Shown here piece by piece: positions 47,731 through 58,257 of a stretch of DNA of 64,000 bases. How positions within the stretch are numbered: position 1 is the stretch's first letter; the number at the start of each line of letters is the position of its first letter. The stretch is from Calophaca sinica. Its lineage: Eukaryota > Streptophyta > Magnoliopsida > Fabales > Fabaceae. A program made the translations under genes and the position numbers. Location: the NCBI GenBank assembly GCA_037113605.1, contig CM073736.1, positions 28,396,258 to 28,460,257 on the forward strand, in the 5' to 3' direction. The notes below the pieces were generated by a model. That model searched no databases. It was given only the letters and a program-made list of their open reading frames with translations, and was not told the DNA's origin.

Positions 47731-47795
47731 TTGAAGCAATTATATATGGAGTATGACTTGGTTGCCATTAAACGCACTGAATATACGTATTTTAA

Positions 47796-47855
47796 TTATC
47801 GTTTTCGGCATTTTTGCTTTTCCATCAAAAAAAGGAAATTTATCGTTTTCGGCAT
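47796..47855 (+). repeat. Short insertion bracketed by exact 16-bp repeat
   Basis: TTATCGTTTTCGGCAT at 47796-47811 is repeated exactly at 47840-47855. The 28-base filler contains GCTTTTCCATCAAAAAAA, like the tail of the SINE at 12324. Confidence 0.85.
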
Positions 47856-48096
47856 TAAAATATACTCCAGTCCACGCGTGACCCCCACGGAATCCTGCCA
47901 TGTTTCACGAGACTCCAGATGTTTGCAAATATCAGCAAGGAGAAAATTATTGTGTGTCACTGCTTATTCTAGTATACACTATACAGCCACTTTCATTTCT
48001 GTCCTTTTCCAGTACCCTCTGTTTTATTTCCTTGGTTTATTTGGATGATGCAGGGGGTTCAGTTATAAAAAAGGGAAGCCGCTGAAAGTTTTGTTT

Positions 48097-48100
<4 letters not shown>

Positions 48101-48152
<52 letters not shown>
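48101..48152. repeat. (TA)n microsatellite
   Basis: Twenty-six TA units. Confidence 0.95.
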
Positions 48153-48154
<2 letters not shown>

Positions 48155-48156
<2 letters not shown>

Positions 48157-48203
48157 TTTATACTAAAATAACTTGTCAAAAAAAATAGTTTATGCTAAAA
48201 TAA
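48155..48203 (+). repeat. Short A-rich insertion bracketed by 17-bp repeat
   Basis: AGTTTATACTAAAATAA (48155-48171) recurs with one mismatch at 48187-48203. The filler is CTTGTCAAAAAAAAT. Confidence 0.8.
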
Positions 48204-48205
48204 AT

Positions 48206-48246
48206 AAAAGAGTGGATTTTTATTTTGACGAAAAAAGAGTGGATTT
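48206..48246. repeat. Short insertion bracketed by exact 14-bp repeat
   Basis: AAAAGAGTGGATTT at 48206-48219 and 48233-48246; the filler is TTATTTTGACGAA. Confidence 0.75.
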
Positions 48247-48247
48247 A

Positions 48248-48288
48248 TTAGCACTGTACTTTATTGTCAAAAATTAACACTGTACTTT
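48248..48288 (+). repeat. Short A-rich insertion bracketed by 15-bp repeat
   Basis: TTAGCACTGTACTTT (48248-48262) recurs with one mismatch at 48274-48288. The filler is ATTGTCAAAAA. Confidence 0.8.
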
Positions 48289-48667
48289 GAGTTATAAATA
48301 TACTAGTATATGATATAGTATCGTATACGTATTTAACTAATATGGAACTCGTGCCATGCACGGGATACATCATTATTTTTTGTTAGAAAATTTATTAATT
48401 ACTAATGATGTTATTAGTAATTATTAACTATTAATGATGTTATAATATATTACTTACTATTATGTAATTATTAGTTGTCTAACGTCTAATAGGTAACAAA
48501 ACTAATACTCTCTCCGCTTCTTATTAAAAGGAACAAAACCCTAATTCACACAGATCAAGAAAATACAATGAAAATAGTTTTTTTCTAATTAATACTCTAA
48601 AAGACTTAATTTTCCCCCCCCAAAAGTACCCTTTTATGAACCAACCCACTTGCATAGGAAATATGGT

Positions 48668-51575
48668 ATCTCATTTTTATTTTATTTTTTTGATAAGCAA
48701 AAAGATGTATTAATAAAAAAATGGAGTACAAGGGGTACGCCGAACCCATATTTACAAATGGTCTAGGGAGGAAGTGCCTCATTAAAACCCCGACGGCCAA
48801 AACCCATTGGGAAAAAGACCGAAAGGGGAAAAAGAGTACGACAACCAACCCTAGCAAGGCCAAACAACAGTAGCATCATCAAAGTTTAAGACATTGAATA
48901 GGATTCATGCACCAATTAGAAAAAAATAAAACTCCTCTTACGACCTTCCCTAAAGATAAACCACCCCCATGAGCTATATTTGATTTGAGCCAGTAACTTG
49001 CTAGCATCCTTACCCTCATCTCTAAAGATGACCGCATTGCGAAGGTTCCAGATATTCCAAACAACAGCCAACCAAATCAGATATCTCACTTTGCCAAGTT
49101 TCTTACCCTGACAAAGTTCCCAAATCAGATAAAATGCTCCATACAAGTACACGACAAAGCTCCATCACCTAACCAATTCAAGATCGCACTCCAAATACCA
49201 AGTGAAAAAGTGCAAGAAAAGAACAAGCGATCTCTATCATCATTATGCATAGAGCACAAAACGCAAATCCCACTGAGTACCAAGATCACGGCCCCTCGTT
49301 GTAATTGATCACAAGTGGGTAACCTATTGAGAAATAACCTCCAAGCCATGAACAAAATCTTAGAAGGCAATATATGCCATACCTTTTAGAATGTTGTCCA
49401 ACTCGTAGTCGCGTTCTCCAATGAAAGCTACCTGCAGCAAATTGTTGTATGCAGACTTGACTGTAAACCGGCCACCTTCCTCAAGTTTCCAAAGCCATTC
49501 ATCATCTGTGTCTTGCTTTGGAGATACCCTGTTCAGGATATCGTTTAATGCTTGAACTTGAGCTTCTTCCCAACCGAAAATCCTCCGGCGCCAAGCGACA
49601 CTCCACTGCCAACGATCATCAACCCAAGCCCCCGAGTCAGAAACAGAAGCCTCTTTATTTGTTGCAGCCGAATAAAGACGCGGAAATAGATCCATTAACT
49701 TTCCTTCGTTTGACCAATCAACAGTCCAAAAACAAAATTCTGAGCCGTTACCAAGTTTTGGCTGCACCAAGTCAAGAAACCAGGCCGAGTCTTGTGTCAC
49801 GAGATCCCTCCACCATAACGAAGATGTCGGGCCATGAGTATACAGGCCTAATCCATTACCAGTGATGTTACCATATTTATGCGATAGCAGCTCATACCAA
49901 ATTGCCTCTTTATCATTTAAAAACCTCCACTTCCATTTAGCCAAAGAAACTTCTATTGAATAACTCCAAATTCTTAATCCCAGCACCACCACGATCTTTC
50001 TGAAGACAAATTTGCTCCCACTTTACCCAACTAATCTTTTTGGACTCGCACTACCTCCCCACGTAAACTTCCTTTGCAAAGCAACTAGAACCTTGAGTAC
50101 TTTCTTTGGCACTTTGTAGAAGGAAAAGAAGTATAACGGTAAGCTAGATAATCTTGAATTAATCAAAGTAACTCTACCTCCATAAGATAATTGTCGACTC
50201 TTCCAAGTAGATAGTCTTCGCTAAAGGAAGAAATCACTGGCCTCCAGTAGCTTCTTTCCTGATCCACCCCAATTGGGATACCCAGAAACTTGAACGAATT
50301 ATTTCCTATTGCACATCCTAAGAATGTCGAAGCAGCTAACAGGAAGCTCTCCTTGACATTTACACCAATGAGGTTACTCTTGAAGAAGTTTATACTTAAA
50401 CCAGATACCAGCTCAAATCCTCTCAAAAGAGTCTTCATACACCAAACATTGTCCCAAGAATCCTCCCCAACAAGAATTGTATCATCTGCATATTGAAGAA
50501 TCGGATATGAAATTTGCTCACTCACCTTATACTTTTTGAACCACCCAATATCCACCGCCTGATTCACAAGACCAGCCAGCCCCTTAGCTGCTATGAGGAA
50601 AAGAAACGGTGCCAAAGGGTCACCTTGTTTTAAACCCTTTTGCATAAGAAATTCATCCGTCAAGCCTGCTCACCGTAATCGAGATCGAGTTCGATGAAAC
50701 GCATGCCATCATCCACCTTCTCCATTGTTGGCTAAATCCCAATCTTGTCATCATGTAGTCCAGATAACTCCAAGATACCGAGTCGTAAGCTTTTCTAAAG
50801 TCAACCTTCAGCATCAAGCACTTCTGTTTTCTTCTCTTCACCAAGTCCAATACTTCATTTATCGTTACCACGCCGTCAGAATTTGTCTACCAGGTAAGAA
50901 AGCCGTTTGACACTTAGAGATAACCTTGTCCAAAGACCTTCTTCAATCTTGCGACTAACGGCAAATAGAATCTTGTAGATGCTTCCTATAAGAGAAATTG
51001 ACGAAAATCGTTAAGTCCATGCGCTATCTTTCTTAGGGATTAAAGCTATGAAGGAAGCGACCATAGCTTTGGGTAGATGAGCTGAATCAGAAATTCACGC
51101 ATAAAAGAGTAAACATTAGATTTAATAGTCTCCCAAAGAAGTTTTAAAGAAGTTGAGGTTGAAGCCATCCGGGCCTGGGCTCTTGTTTCCATCACAACTC
51201 CAAACCGCCTCTTTGATTTCTAAGTCCGAGAATGGCGCCAAAAGAAAATCGTTATCTTCAGCAGAGATTTGTGGGAAATTAATACCATCCAACACCGGAC
51301 GCTTCCACGAAACCTCAGAAAAGCTGTCCTTAAAATATCGCTTCACTTCCTGTTTTACCTCCGCCACCTCCTCAATCCATTCATCCCCAATATTCAAAGC
51401 TGATATCCCGTTTCTCCTTCTCCATGTTTTGATACAATTATGAAAGTATTTTGAGTTACAATCACCTTCAAGAACCCACTTTGCCCTTGATTTTTGAGCA
51501 AGTAGACTTTCCTTCATATGCACCTTTTGCCAAAACTCCGTAGAGACAAGCCTTCTTCTTTCTGAAGTCTCACTA
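48668..51575 (-). mobile_element. 5'-truncated L1-type LINE, about 2.9 kb
   Basis: Minus-strand element ending TTTTTGCTTATC and an A-rich tail (AAAAAAATAAAATAAAAA). The first coding text is partway into ORF2, so endonuclease is missing. The 3' untranslated part includes GGTTTTGGCCGTCGGGGTTTTAA-like text. No convincing target duplication was found; the 5' border is placed where ORF2 text gives way to a 24-base tandem repeat. Confidence 0.85.
48900..51575 (-). pseudogene. LINE ORF2 remnant: reverse transcriptase and zf-RVT
   Basis: On the minus strand, 51122-51523 carries the pre-RT region with NKSPGPDGFN; 50653-50871 carries KVDFRKAYDSVSW (catalytic Asp); 50163-50663 carries KQGDPLAPFLFLIAAKGL and the catalytic YADD (about 50491-50502). 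A gap of degenerate text separates 50871 and 51122. 49360-49992 and 49125-49370 carry the post-RT and zf-RVT regions (WKLEEGGRFTVKSAYN, ILFMAWRLFLNRLPT, CVLCSMHNDD). 48916-49152 carries WLAVVWNIWNLRNAVIF. Frame breaks separate the segments. An RNase H domain like that of the LINE at 38937 is not seen. Confidence 0.9.
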
Positions 51576-51613
51576 TAAATAAGGGTATAAGTCTCACTAT
51601 AAATAAGGGTATA
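51566..51613 (+). repeat. 24-bp perfect tandem duplication at the LINE border
   Basis: AGTCTCACTATAAATAAGGG plus four more bases (51566-51589) is repeated exactly at 51590-51613. It adjoins the inferred 5' end of the LINE. Confidence 0.85.
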
Positions 51614-51719
51614 AATAGAAATTAGACATTTAATGCATTTAGAAATTGATGTTATTTCTTATAATTAGAACTAAGAAAAAACACTTATTTATTTCTTATA
51701 AAAATGACCGGAGGGAGTA

Positions 51720-52570
51720 TTAATCATGGTGCATACCACCTTAATCAATCTGATGATGCATACCCCCAATCATTTATGAGAATATGTATAATTTAGATAT
51801 TCTATAAATTATAATGTTTTGTGTGTGTGTGCGCAGTGTACATTTATCATGTAACGTTATATAAAAATTTATTGCATTATCAACATTTGTTTTTTAAATT
51901 ACATAAACGTTATTCATGCATTTACATATACAAAATACTATATAATGTATCTTTTTTGTTAAAAATAATAAACACTTTATTTAATTGCTGAAAACAAAGT
52001 TTAGAACAATTTAGATTATGAATTAATGCTACATTATAAATTCAAAAAAAAAGTGTTTAATGAATTAATTGATAATTTTAAATTTTAATCAATACTTATG
52101 CAAAGTTATCAAGAAAATAAAACTTTATGTAATGTAAGTATGTAATTTTATTCAATGTATAAATCAAAAAATGTATATAGAATATATATTTTTGAAAAGT
52201 AACTATATTTGATATTATTACATAATAAAAAGAAAACATATCATTGACCACATAAGATAAAAGGAAAACATATATATTTTAAAAAACGTGTCATCGTACA
52301 AATTTAATTCATTTACTTAGAATCAAATCTTTTAAATCAAATCTTGCATCACCTTTTCTTTCCTAATGGATGAATGTATATAAAATAACAGATGTATATA
52401 AAATATATATTTTTGGAAAGTAACTATATTTGATAGCATTAGATAATAAAAGAAAAACATATCATTGACTACAAAAAATAAAAGGAAAACATAAGTATTT
52501 TAAAAAATGTTTAATAGAAAATGTATTAAACATTCACATTTGAATCTCAATACATTTTGATATAAACTTT
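51720..52570. other. AT-rich intergenic with duplicated phrases
   Basis: ATATATTTTTG(A/G)AAAGTAACTATATTTGATA phrases near 52180 and 52405, with AAAGGAAAACATA following each, show an old duplication. No gene. Confidence 0.5.
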
Positions 52571-53344
52571 TTCATGTATATAGTACGATGGCTCGTGCTA
52601 TGCACGATATATATTAAATATGTTATCATCGATCTTTCTTGTAAAATGTACAATCTCCTTATAATATATGTTTGCTCTAAAATTTTAATATTTATAAATT
52701 TTATTAGGTATCAATATGCTTTAATGGAAAATATTTATCTTTTGTATGATATATTTTTACTATCAAATTATCATTCTTTTATTTACAATTACTTTTAAGA
52801 ATTTCTTTCTATCAAATTTTTAATTCTATGTGATTAAGCATAGTATAATGATCCGTGCTACGCACAGTATATAATAATATATTTATACATTGAGATTTAG
52901 TTTTTTATAGAGTGTCATGGTGATAAGAGATTTAAATCGAATTTTGTCTTTATTGTCATCTGAATAATAAAGGACACATTTTAGTCACAAATATTGGCAT
53001 ATAAGATCATATATATAGGTGTAAATAACCTAATTCTTATCATATTTTTTTTTGGAGGGAATTAAATATAGTCTGCCACTTGTTACTTATTCAGATTGAA
53101 ACTTCCTTTAGTGTTGTCACATGTATCTTGTTCCTTTGAGATTGATTCTCAATTGTATATACTTTTATGTCCTATACAATAATTTGGCTTCTTGTAAATT
53201 TTTTATTTCCATATGATGTAAATATTTACATCTTAATCTCAATATGTTTTCAAGTAAATTTTTCATATTATGTACGATATATTTACCTCTTGTGATCTAT
53301 AAATTAATAAGTTTTCTTATATGGTTTCTATTTCCATGGTATAT

Positions 53345-53387
53345 AAATATTTATCAATATTGCTTCAAAAAAAATATTTATCAATAT
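53345..53387 (+). repeat. Short A-rich insertion bracketed by exact 16-bp repeat
   Basis: AAATATTTATCAATAT at 53345-53360 and 53372-53387; the filler is TGCTTCAAAAA. Confidence 0.8.
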
Positions 53388-53549
53388 AAGATATATTAAT
53401 AGAAGATTATTTCTATTAAAATACTCGTGTATAATAATGTTTATATTAATGTTCTTTCATTTAAAATATGTAATCTTCTTATTATATATTTTTACTCTGT
53501 AATTTAAATAATATTAGGTATTCGTGTAGATGATGATATGCTTTCGTCT

Positions 53550-53596
53550 AAAATGTTTATCTTTTTTTTTTTGGTGAAAAAAATGTTGATCTTTTT
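53550..53596 (-). repeat. Short insertion bracketed by 17-bp repeat
   Basis: AAAATGTTTATCTTTTT (53550-53566) recurs with one mismatch at 53580-53596. The filler is a T-run plus GGTGAAA, i.e. TCACC plus A-run on the minus strand. Confidence 0.7.
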
Positions 53597-53978
53597 GTGG
53601 TATATTTAACCCACTTTATCATGTTTTTATTTATAACTACTTTTATTATATTAATGTGTCTTGTGTAAATATTTATATCACATGTGATATAAGTATTTAT
53701 CTCTATATATGAATACATTTTCATTCAAATACTCCATCTCTATGTAAAATATATTTACATCTTGTGATCTACATATCAATAAGTTTTCTTATATAGTTTC
53801 CATTTTCATGAAATATAAATACTCACTAATATAAATATTGACTAATGGTTGTGATTCATTTCATAAATTGGAAAAGTAAAAACTCTAGTAGAAAATAAGA
53901 AGAAAATTTAAATACAATTTATATAAAAGTCTTATTCAATCATCTATATTTCATCAAATGATTCATTTATATTAGATC

Positions 53979-54081
53979 AAATATTAGCCGGAAGAGGTGC
54001 TCACATTTAGTGTCTAATAGCGCCTCGAACAGAAATGTCTTCGGTGAAGGAGACCAGTCGAAAAACAAAAAAAAATATTAG
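53979..54081 (+). mobile_element. 85-bp poly(A)-tailed insertion with 9-bp duplication
   Basis: AAATATTAG at 53979-53987 and 54073-54081 flanks 85 bases that are much more GC-rich than the surroundings (CCGGAAGAGGTGCTCAC..., CTTCGGTGAAGGAGACC...) and end AGTCGAAAAACAAAAAA. It looks like the 3' part of a retroposed RNA; the family is unknown. Confidence 0.65.
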
Positions 54082-54759
54082 TAAAAACATATTTATAGTA
54101 TGATGGCCCGTGCATGATTTATATTAAAAATTATAAATTTTATATTGAAAAAATATATTAATGTGTAAATTCTATTATATTTTTACTTCTAATAATTTAG
54201 ATATGGTCTTTCATAAAAAAACATAAATTTTTCTTATGTTATATTTTTACAGCTAGTCTTTGGAGAACTACATGTATTTTATATTTGAAAGTAAATTAGC
54301 TAATTTAATTTATATATTAATCTAAATAATGTACTTTGAACTAAATGGTCATAGATAGTAGCATGAATCCAATTTAAATAAGGGACATATATCACAATAG
54401 TGTAGTAAGTTTTGTAGATTCCATATTCATAGAATTTTGACAAATTTCTCATTGAACAAAATTTACCATTCTTATAGAATTACTATAATATATATAACAA
54501 TAAAAAATAAATTAATGTTAATTCTTCCCATGCCTTCAATGCATGTTTTCTACAAAAAAAAATTCATCCTTAACCAACCAAACTTTGCTATCTTTGCTTC
54601 TTTATTTAGCTATCCACTTGCTTTCGAATCTGGACCCATTGCCCAAAAAAAAGAACAATCCAATAGCTTGCCTATCCTCGTTGTGTTGTTGTTCCGTAGA
54701 CTCCTCAATTGCCCTATGATGGTTGAATTAGGATTGGCGAAACATTTCTCATAGCATGC

Positions 54760-55027
54760 CTGCATTCATTTCCAACTTAAAAATGGTCTACCCTGTATGG
54801 AAAAATAAAACATGATTAAATATTTGTTACAAAAAGGGATGTAGGTAAATATGTATAATCTACTCAAAAACTAACCTTGTTGTCTACAAGGACTAACTCT
54901 AGGAAGAAAACTTTTTCCTTGTCTTTAGGATCCGAAACTACCCATTTAGCAAAACCCTAACCAACAATCGAACATTTAATTTCTTAGCAGCAATAATGTC
55001 TGAATTTTGTTCAAACTCTTGAGCCAT
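54760..55027 (-). pseudogene. RPA-like (OB-fold) gene remnant, possibly Helitron-linked
   Basis: From ATG at 55025-55027 the minus strand reads MAQEFEQNSDIIAAKKLNV then RLLVRVL, a one-base frame break, and KWVVSDPKDKEKVFF-LELVLVDNK. The last part is the signature of plant RPA1-like/DUF223 OB folds (LE-x-VLVD-x-x-G). A GT-AG intron of 83 bases (54793-54875) follows, and the next exon soon meets a stop. Family assignment is from motif recollection. Many plant RPA-like fragments travel in Helitrons, and hairpin words typical of Helitron 3' ends lie downstream on the same strand. Confidence 0.45.
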
Positions 55028-55338
55028 TTTTGCAGCGATGAAATCGGCTTCAACTAAAAGAATGTGTTTGTGGGATGATGATTGTATTAGGCATATGTAT
55101 AAATAATAAACAACCAAATTAGGGTACATGATGATTCTAATACGATTAAGGAAAAAGAAGTACGGATTGCTTGATCAATAATAAATGTGTGTTTCCTATT
55201 TTTCGGAATATTTCGAAATATTGACATAATTGTGATCAATTTGAATCAGATAATAAGAAATACGATGAACGAAAATATTCAGTCAATTAGGCACTGTATT
55301 ATTTTTAATATTATGACTGAATATTAAAATTTAATTTA

Positions 55339-55790
55339 GTGTTGATTTTCCTTTAATATTATTATAACTGTGGAATTCTTTATATAGTTGCCTTTTTAGT
55401 TGTTGTCACAGTTATTGTTTGTACATCGCATTTATTATCTAATTGTTGTGATTTGAATTTTGTAATTAATTGCTATATTAAAAACTAATAATAATATTTA
55501 AATTTGTGTTGACTTTCCTTTAATGTTTTTTTTGGTCAGCTAGTAGAAATGATAAACAACAAACACACACACATGTCTAAACGGTAACACCCGGGTTCGA
55601 ACCCCGGTCCCAGCATCCTCATGTCGCTGAAATTGCCAAAGCAACCAACAGTGGGAGACAACTTTCCTTTAATGTTATTATAACTGTATAATTTTTTATA
55701 CGGTTACCATTTCCATTATTGTCACAATTATTGCTTGTACGCCGTAATTAATTTTGTAATATTGTAATTCCATTTTTGTTTTTTTGTTGC
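55339..55790 (+). repeat. Tandem duplication interrupted by a SINE
   Basis: Copy one, from about 55339 (GTGTTGATTTTCCTTTAATATT, TTGTCACAGTTATTG), and copy two, from 55507 resuming after 55661 (ACTTTCCTTTAATGTT, TTGTCACAATTATTG), are collinear. The SINE sits in copy two. Confidence 0.7.
55512..55676 (-). mobile_element. 5'-truncated SINE with exact 16-bp target duplication
   Basis: ACTTTCCTTTAATGTT lies at 55512-55527 and 55661-55676. The 133 bases between, read on the minus strand, contain a strong polymerase III B box GGTTCGAACCC (near 55592-55603) and end TACTAGCTGACC plus an A-run. No A box is obvious, so the copy is probably shortened. The tail next to the left repeat gives the orientation. 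Confidence 0.88.
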
Positions 55791-55799
55791 TTTGTTTAG

Positions 55800-57529
55800 G
55801 CTGATAATTAAATGTATTTATTAATTCTTTCCGGCATTTATTTCGTTTTTAATTATTTTTTTATATGTTGCCTCGTGTATTCCACGTCTACATTTTTAAT
55901 TGACTTGGCATTGTATTTTTCTTCACGTGATGTCATTTGTTTAATTTTCTTATTTATATTATTCATGTTTGTATATAATAAAGATAGAGAAGAGATTTGC
56001 TGCCTCGTGATATATACATCTCATGGCATGCAATTTTTTTAATAAAAATCGTTTTGCACCAACTTTGTTTTCTTTGATCATGTGACAATTTTTTTTAATT
56101 AGTTCCGTTTTGATTGAGATACCAATTCGGTAATTGCATTGTAAAGAAAAGTGATTAATTAATGTGCATTTAATCTAAAAATTACATTCAAAACTACTAT
56201 CAATTGTTTTAAAGGAATGAAATTTTAAGGTCAACAACAATAATGTTGATTATTTAAATGTGCATTTTATATGCGCATTGAATAGATTTGTAGATCTTGT
56301 GATGCTATTTTTTCCCCTCTCCTAAAGATGCTATTTCTTTCCTTCTTTTTTCTCTTTAGTAATCATTAATGCATTAAAATTACTAACAAAGGAATTTTAA
56401 ATAATTTCTATTTTCATTTGTTCTTTGAAATAACTTCCGAATATTAGCATTGATTCACACTGATTAAAATAGCAATTGCTATCTAACTTCTTTTCCACGT
56501 AATATTAATAATTTTTAATTTTTTCTTGTCCACGTAAGATTGAATTTGATTAGGTAGCAATTAACTTTGCATGAGATTTCGCCATTTGTTAAATTTCTAT
56601 TTTAATTTGCTTCATGTTTGTATATAATAGAGATTTATATGTCGACATTCAATCCTAAAGTTGGGGTGATGTCTTGATGATTTATGGTACCTTCGCGGTA
56701 TGCCAATGAAAAGTTTAGTTCTATTGATTAATCCAATTCATTGAAGTGCAGAAAGAGACTGGGGGTTGAGAAGTAAAGCTCAATGTTCTTTTTTTGACAT
56801 GAAATTATGTAGTTATTTCATTTTCACGGAACACAAAAGGACCGGCAAAGGAGTGGTGGTTTTCTTAGCACAGCTATTCATCAATGGAATGAATGAATGG
56901 TGCACCTTAAGAATGATAGAAAATACTTGCCTTGTCCCAAAATAATTAGTTTTTTTTTACGGTTTAAGAAAAGCTATAAATAAAAGGTATAACAATTTTA
57001 CAAAATCATCATTATTAAATCACCGAGTATTAATCATTGTCATATCTCGTAAATATAATAAATTGTCAGTGATGCAAATGATATTACTTTGGAGATGCAA
57101 TTGAAATAAAATAATTAATGTTGTATTGAAAAAAAATAACACTTATTATGAGACATATTTTCTTTGCTAAAGAAACACTTATTTTGGGACATAGAGAAAT
57201 GTATAAAAAATTGTAAAAAAATATGATATAAACTATAAAATTCATCCTAAAAATAAAAAGTAAAAACAACAAGATAATTATTTTAATAATATTTTATTAA
57301 AAGTAAAATAACAAAATTGAAAGGATAATATTTTCATAATTATTAAAATTTTACTTTTTTTAAAGGCGATAAAATAAAAAGATGCTAAAGTATATATACT
57401 AATATAGATGTATTTATTTCTTTAAGATAACAAAGAGTTGTACATTATAAAAAAAATATAGCTTTATAATTATAATAAGTGATATGGGACTATTATTATT
57501 TATTTATTATAATTTTTGACAAAAACTGA
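55800..57529. other. AT-rich intergenic
   Basis: TTCATGTTTGTATATAATA(A/G)AGA recurs near 55963 and 56613 together with GCCTCGTG-like text, a sign of diverged repeats. No gene. Confidence 0.5.

Positions 57530-57561
<32 letters not shown>
57530..57561. repeat. (ATT)n microsatellite
   Basis: About ten ATT units. Confidence 0.9.
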
Positions 57562-57564
<3 letters not shown>

Positions 57565-57742
57565 AAAGTTTTTAAGAGCATGAGAACTAGAAAAAATACG
57601 TACTTGTATTTTGTCCATTTTATCCAAAACATTTAATATTTGGGAGTTAAATATTTTCATTTTCAATGTTGTTTTTACCGTTTTTTAATTGAAATCTTAT
57701 TGTATTCATATTTTATTTTTAGTCTTATTTTTAATATTTAAG

Positions 57743-57783
57743 TGGATATTAAATGTCTAGTAAAAAAAATGGATATTAAATGT
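57743..57783 (+). repeat. Short A-rich insertion bracketed by exact 14-bp repeat
   Basis: TGGATATTAAATGT at 57743-57756 and 57770-57783; the filler is CTAGTAAAAAAAA. Confidence 0.8.
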
Positions 57784-57839
57784 AACTTTTTTGTAACCTT
57801 TTTATAGCATCTTTTTTTTGTAACTTTGTGTTTAGATAT

Positions 57840-57878
57840 AAAAAGCAGCTGGTTTTTTACCAAAAAAAAAAAAGCAGC
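57840..57878 (+). repeat. Short A-rich insertion bracketed by 10-bp repeat
   Basis: AAAAAGCAGC at 57840-57849 and 57869-57878; the filler is TGGTTTTTTACCAAAAAAA. Confidence 0.7.
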
Positions 57879-57889
57879 AGCAATATTGA

Positions 57890-58257
57890 ACTGGTGCACT
57901 ATTTTATTCTTAGATCGGCTCTGGAACCTTGCCCCCATATTTCTAATTTCTTATAGCAGGCCAGCCTTATCCAATTATATTGTAACTTGTGATGCCTACT
58001 AGTATATCGAAATATCAGGAAACGAAAATAGTGACGACAAGACAAAATAATGAAGCCCCGAACAAAATTCAGAGACAGCCGACCTAAAAAAATCCTACTT
58101 TTTAAGCAAAATATATATAGGTGAATAATGTGAATTGGCTTAACTGTTTAAAAAATTGTGTATTTTATTGTTTATAGGCACGAAATAAAATTCTCCGTGG
58201 AATAAATTTTTTGCTCATTAGGTTGTCCTAATTAAACATAACAGTTCCTAATTAGTG
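57890..58257. other. Intergenic, no recognised gene
   Basis: AT-rich and unremarkable. Confidence 0.5.

Larger units (their letters stand above)
48508..51717. mobile_element. Stowaway-like MITE apparently split by a LINE
   Basis: The left end CTCTCTCCGCTTCTTATTA and the right end TTATAAAAATGACCGGAGGGAG are partial inverted copies, with TA at 48506-48507 and 51718-51719. The two halves (about 160 and 150 bases) add up to a normal MITE once the LINE is removed. The inference rests on the ends only. Confidence 0.55.
52571..54140. repeat. AT-rich long-period repeats with CCGTGC/GCACGG hairpins
   Basis: Hairpin words occur at about 52590 (CTCGTGCTATGCACGA), 52850 (TCCGTGCTACGCACAG) and 54110 (CCCGTGCATG), each after TAGTA(C/T)(G/A)ATG. 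A fourth lies at 48355 (CTCGTGCCATGCACGG). Text around 53290 (CTTGTGATCTATAAATTAA, AGTTTTCTTATATGG) returns around 53760, a period near 470 bases. Text at 52600-52830 is also collinear with 53420-53680. Confidence 0.65.

Noticed and set aside
54437..54754. 105-codon forward reading frame
   Set aside because: It opposes the RPA-like remnant region, starts in AT-rich DNA and has no domain.
55589..55606. tRNA gene suggested by GGTTCGAACCC
   Set aside because: No acceptor, D or anticodon arms; the structure with A-tail and target duplication fits a SINE.
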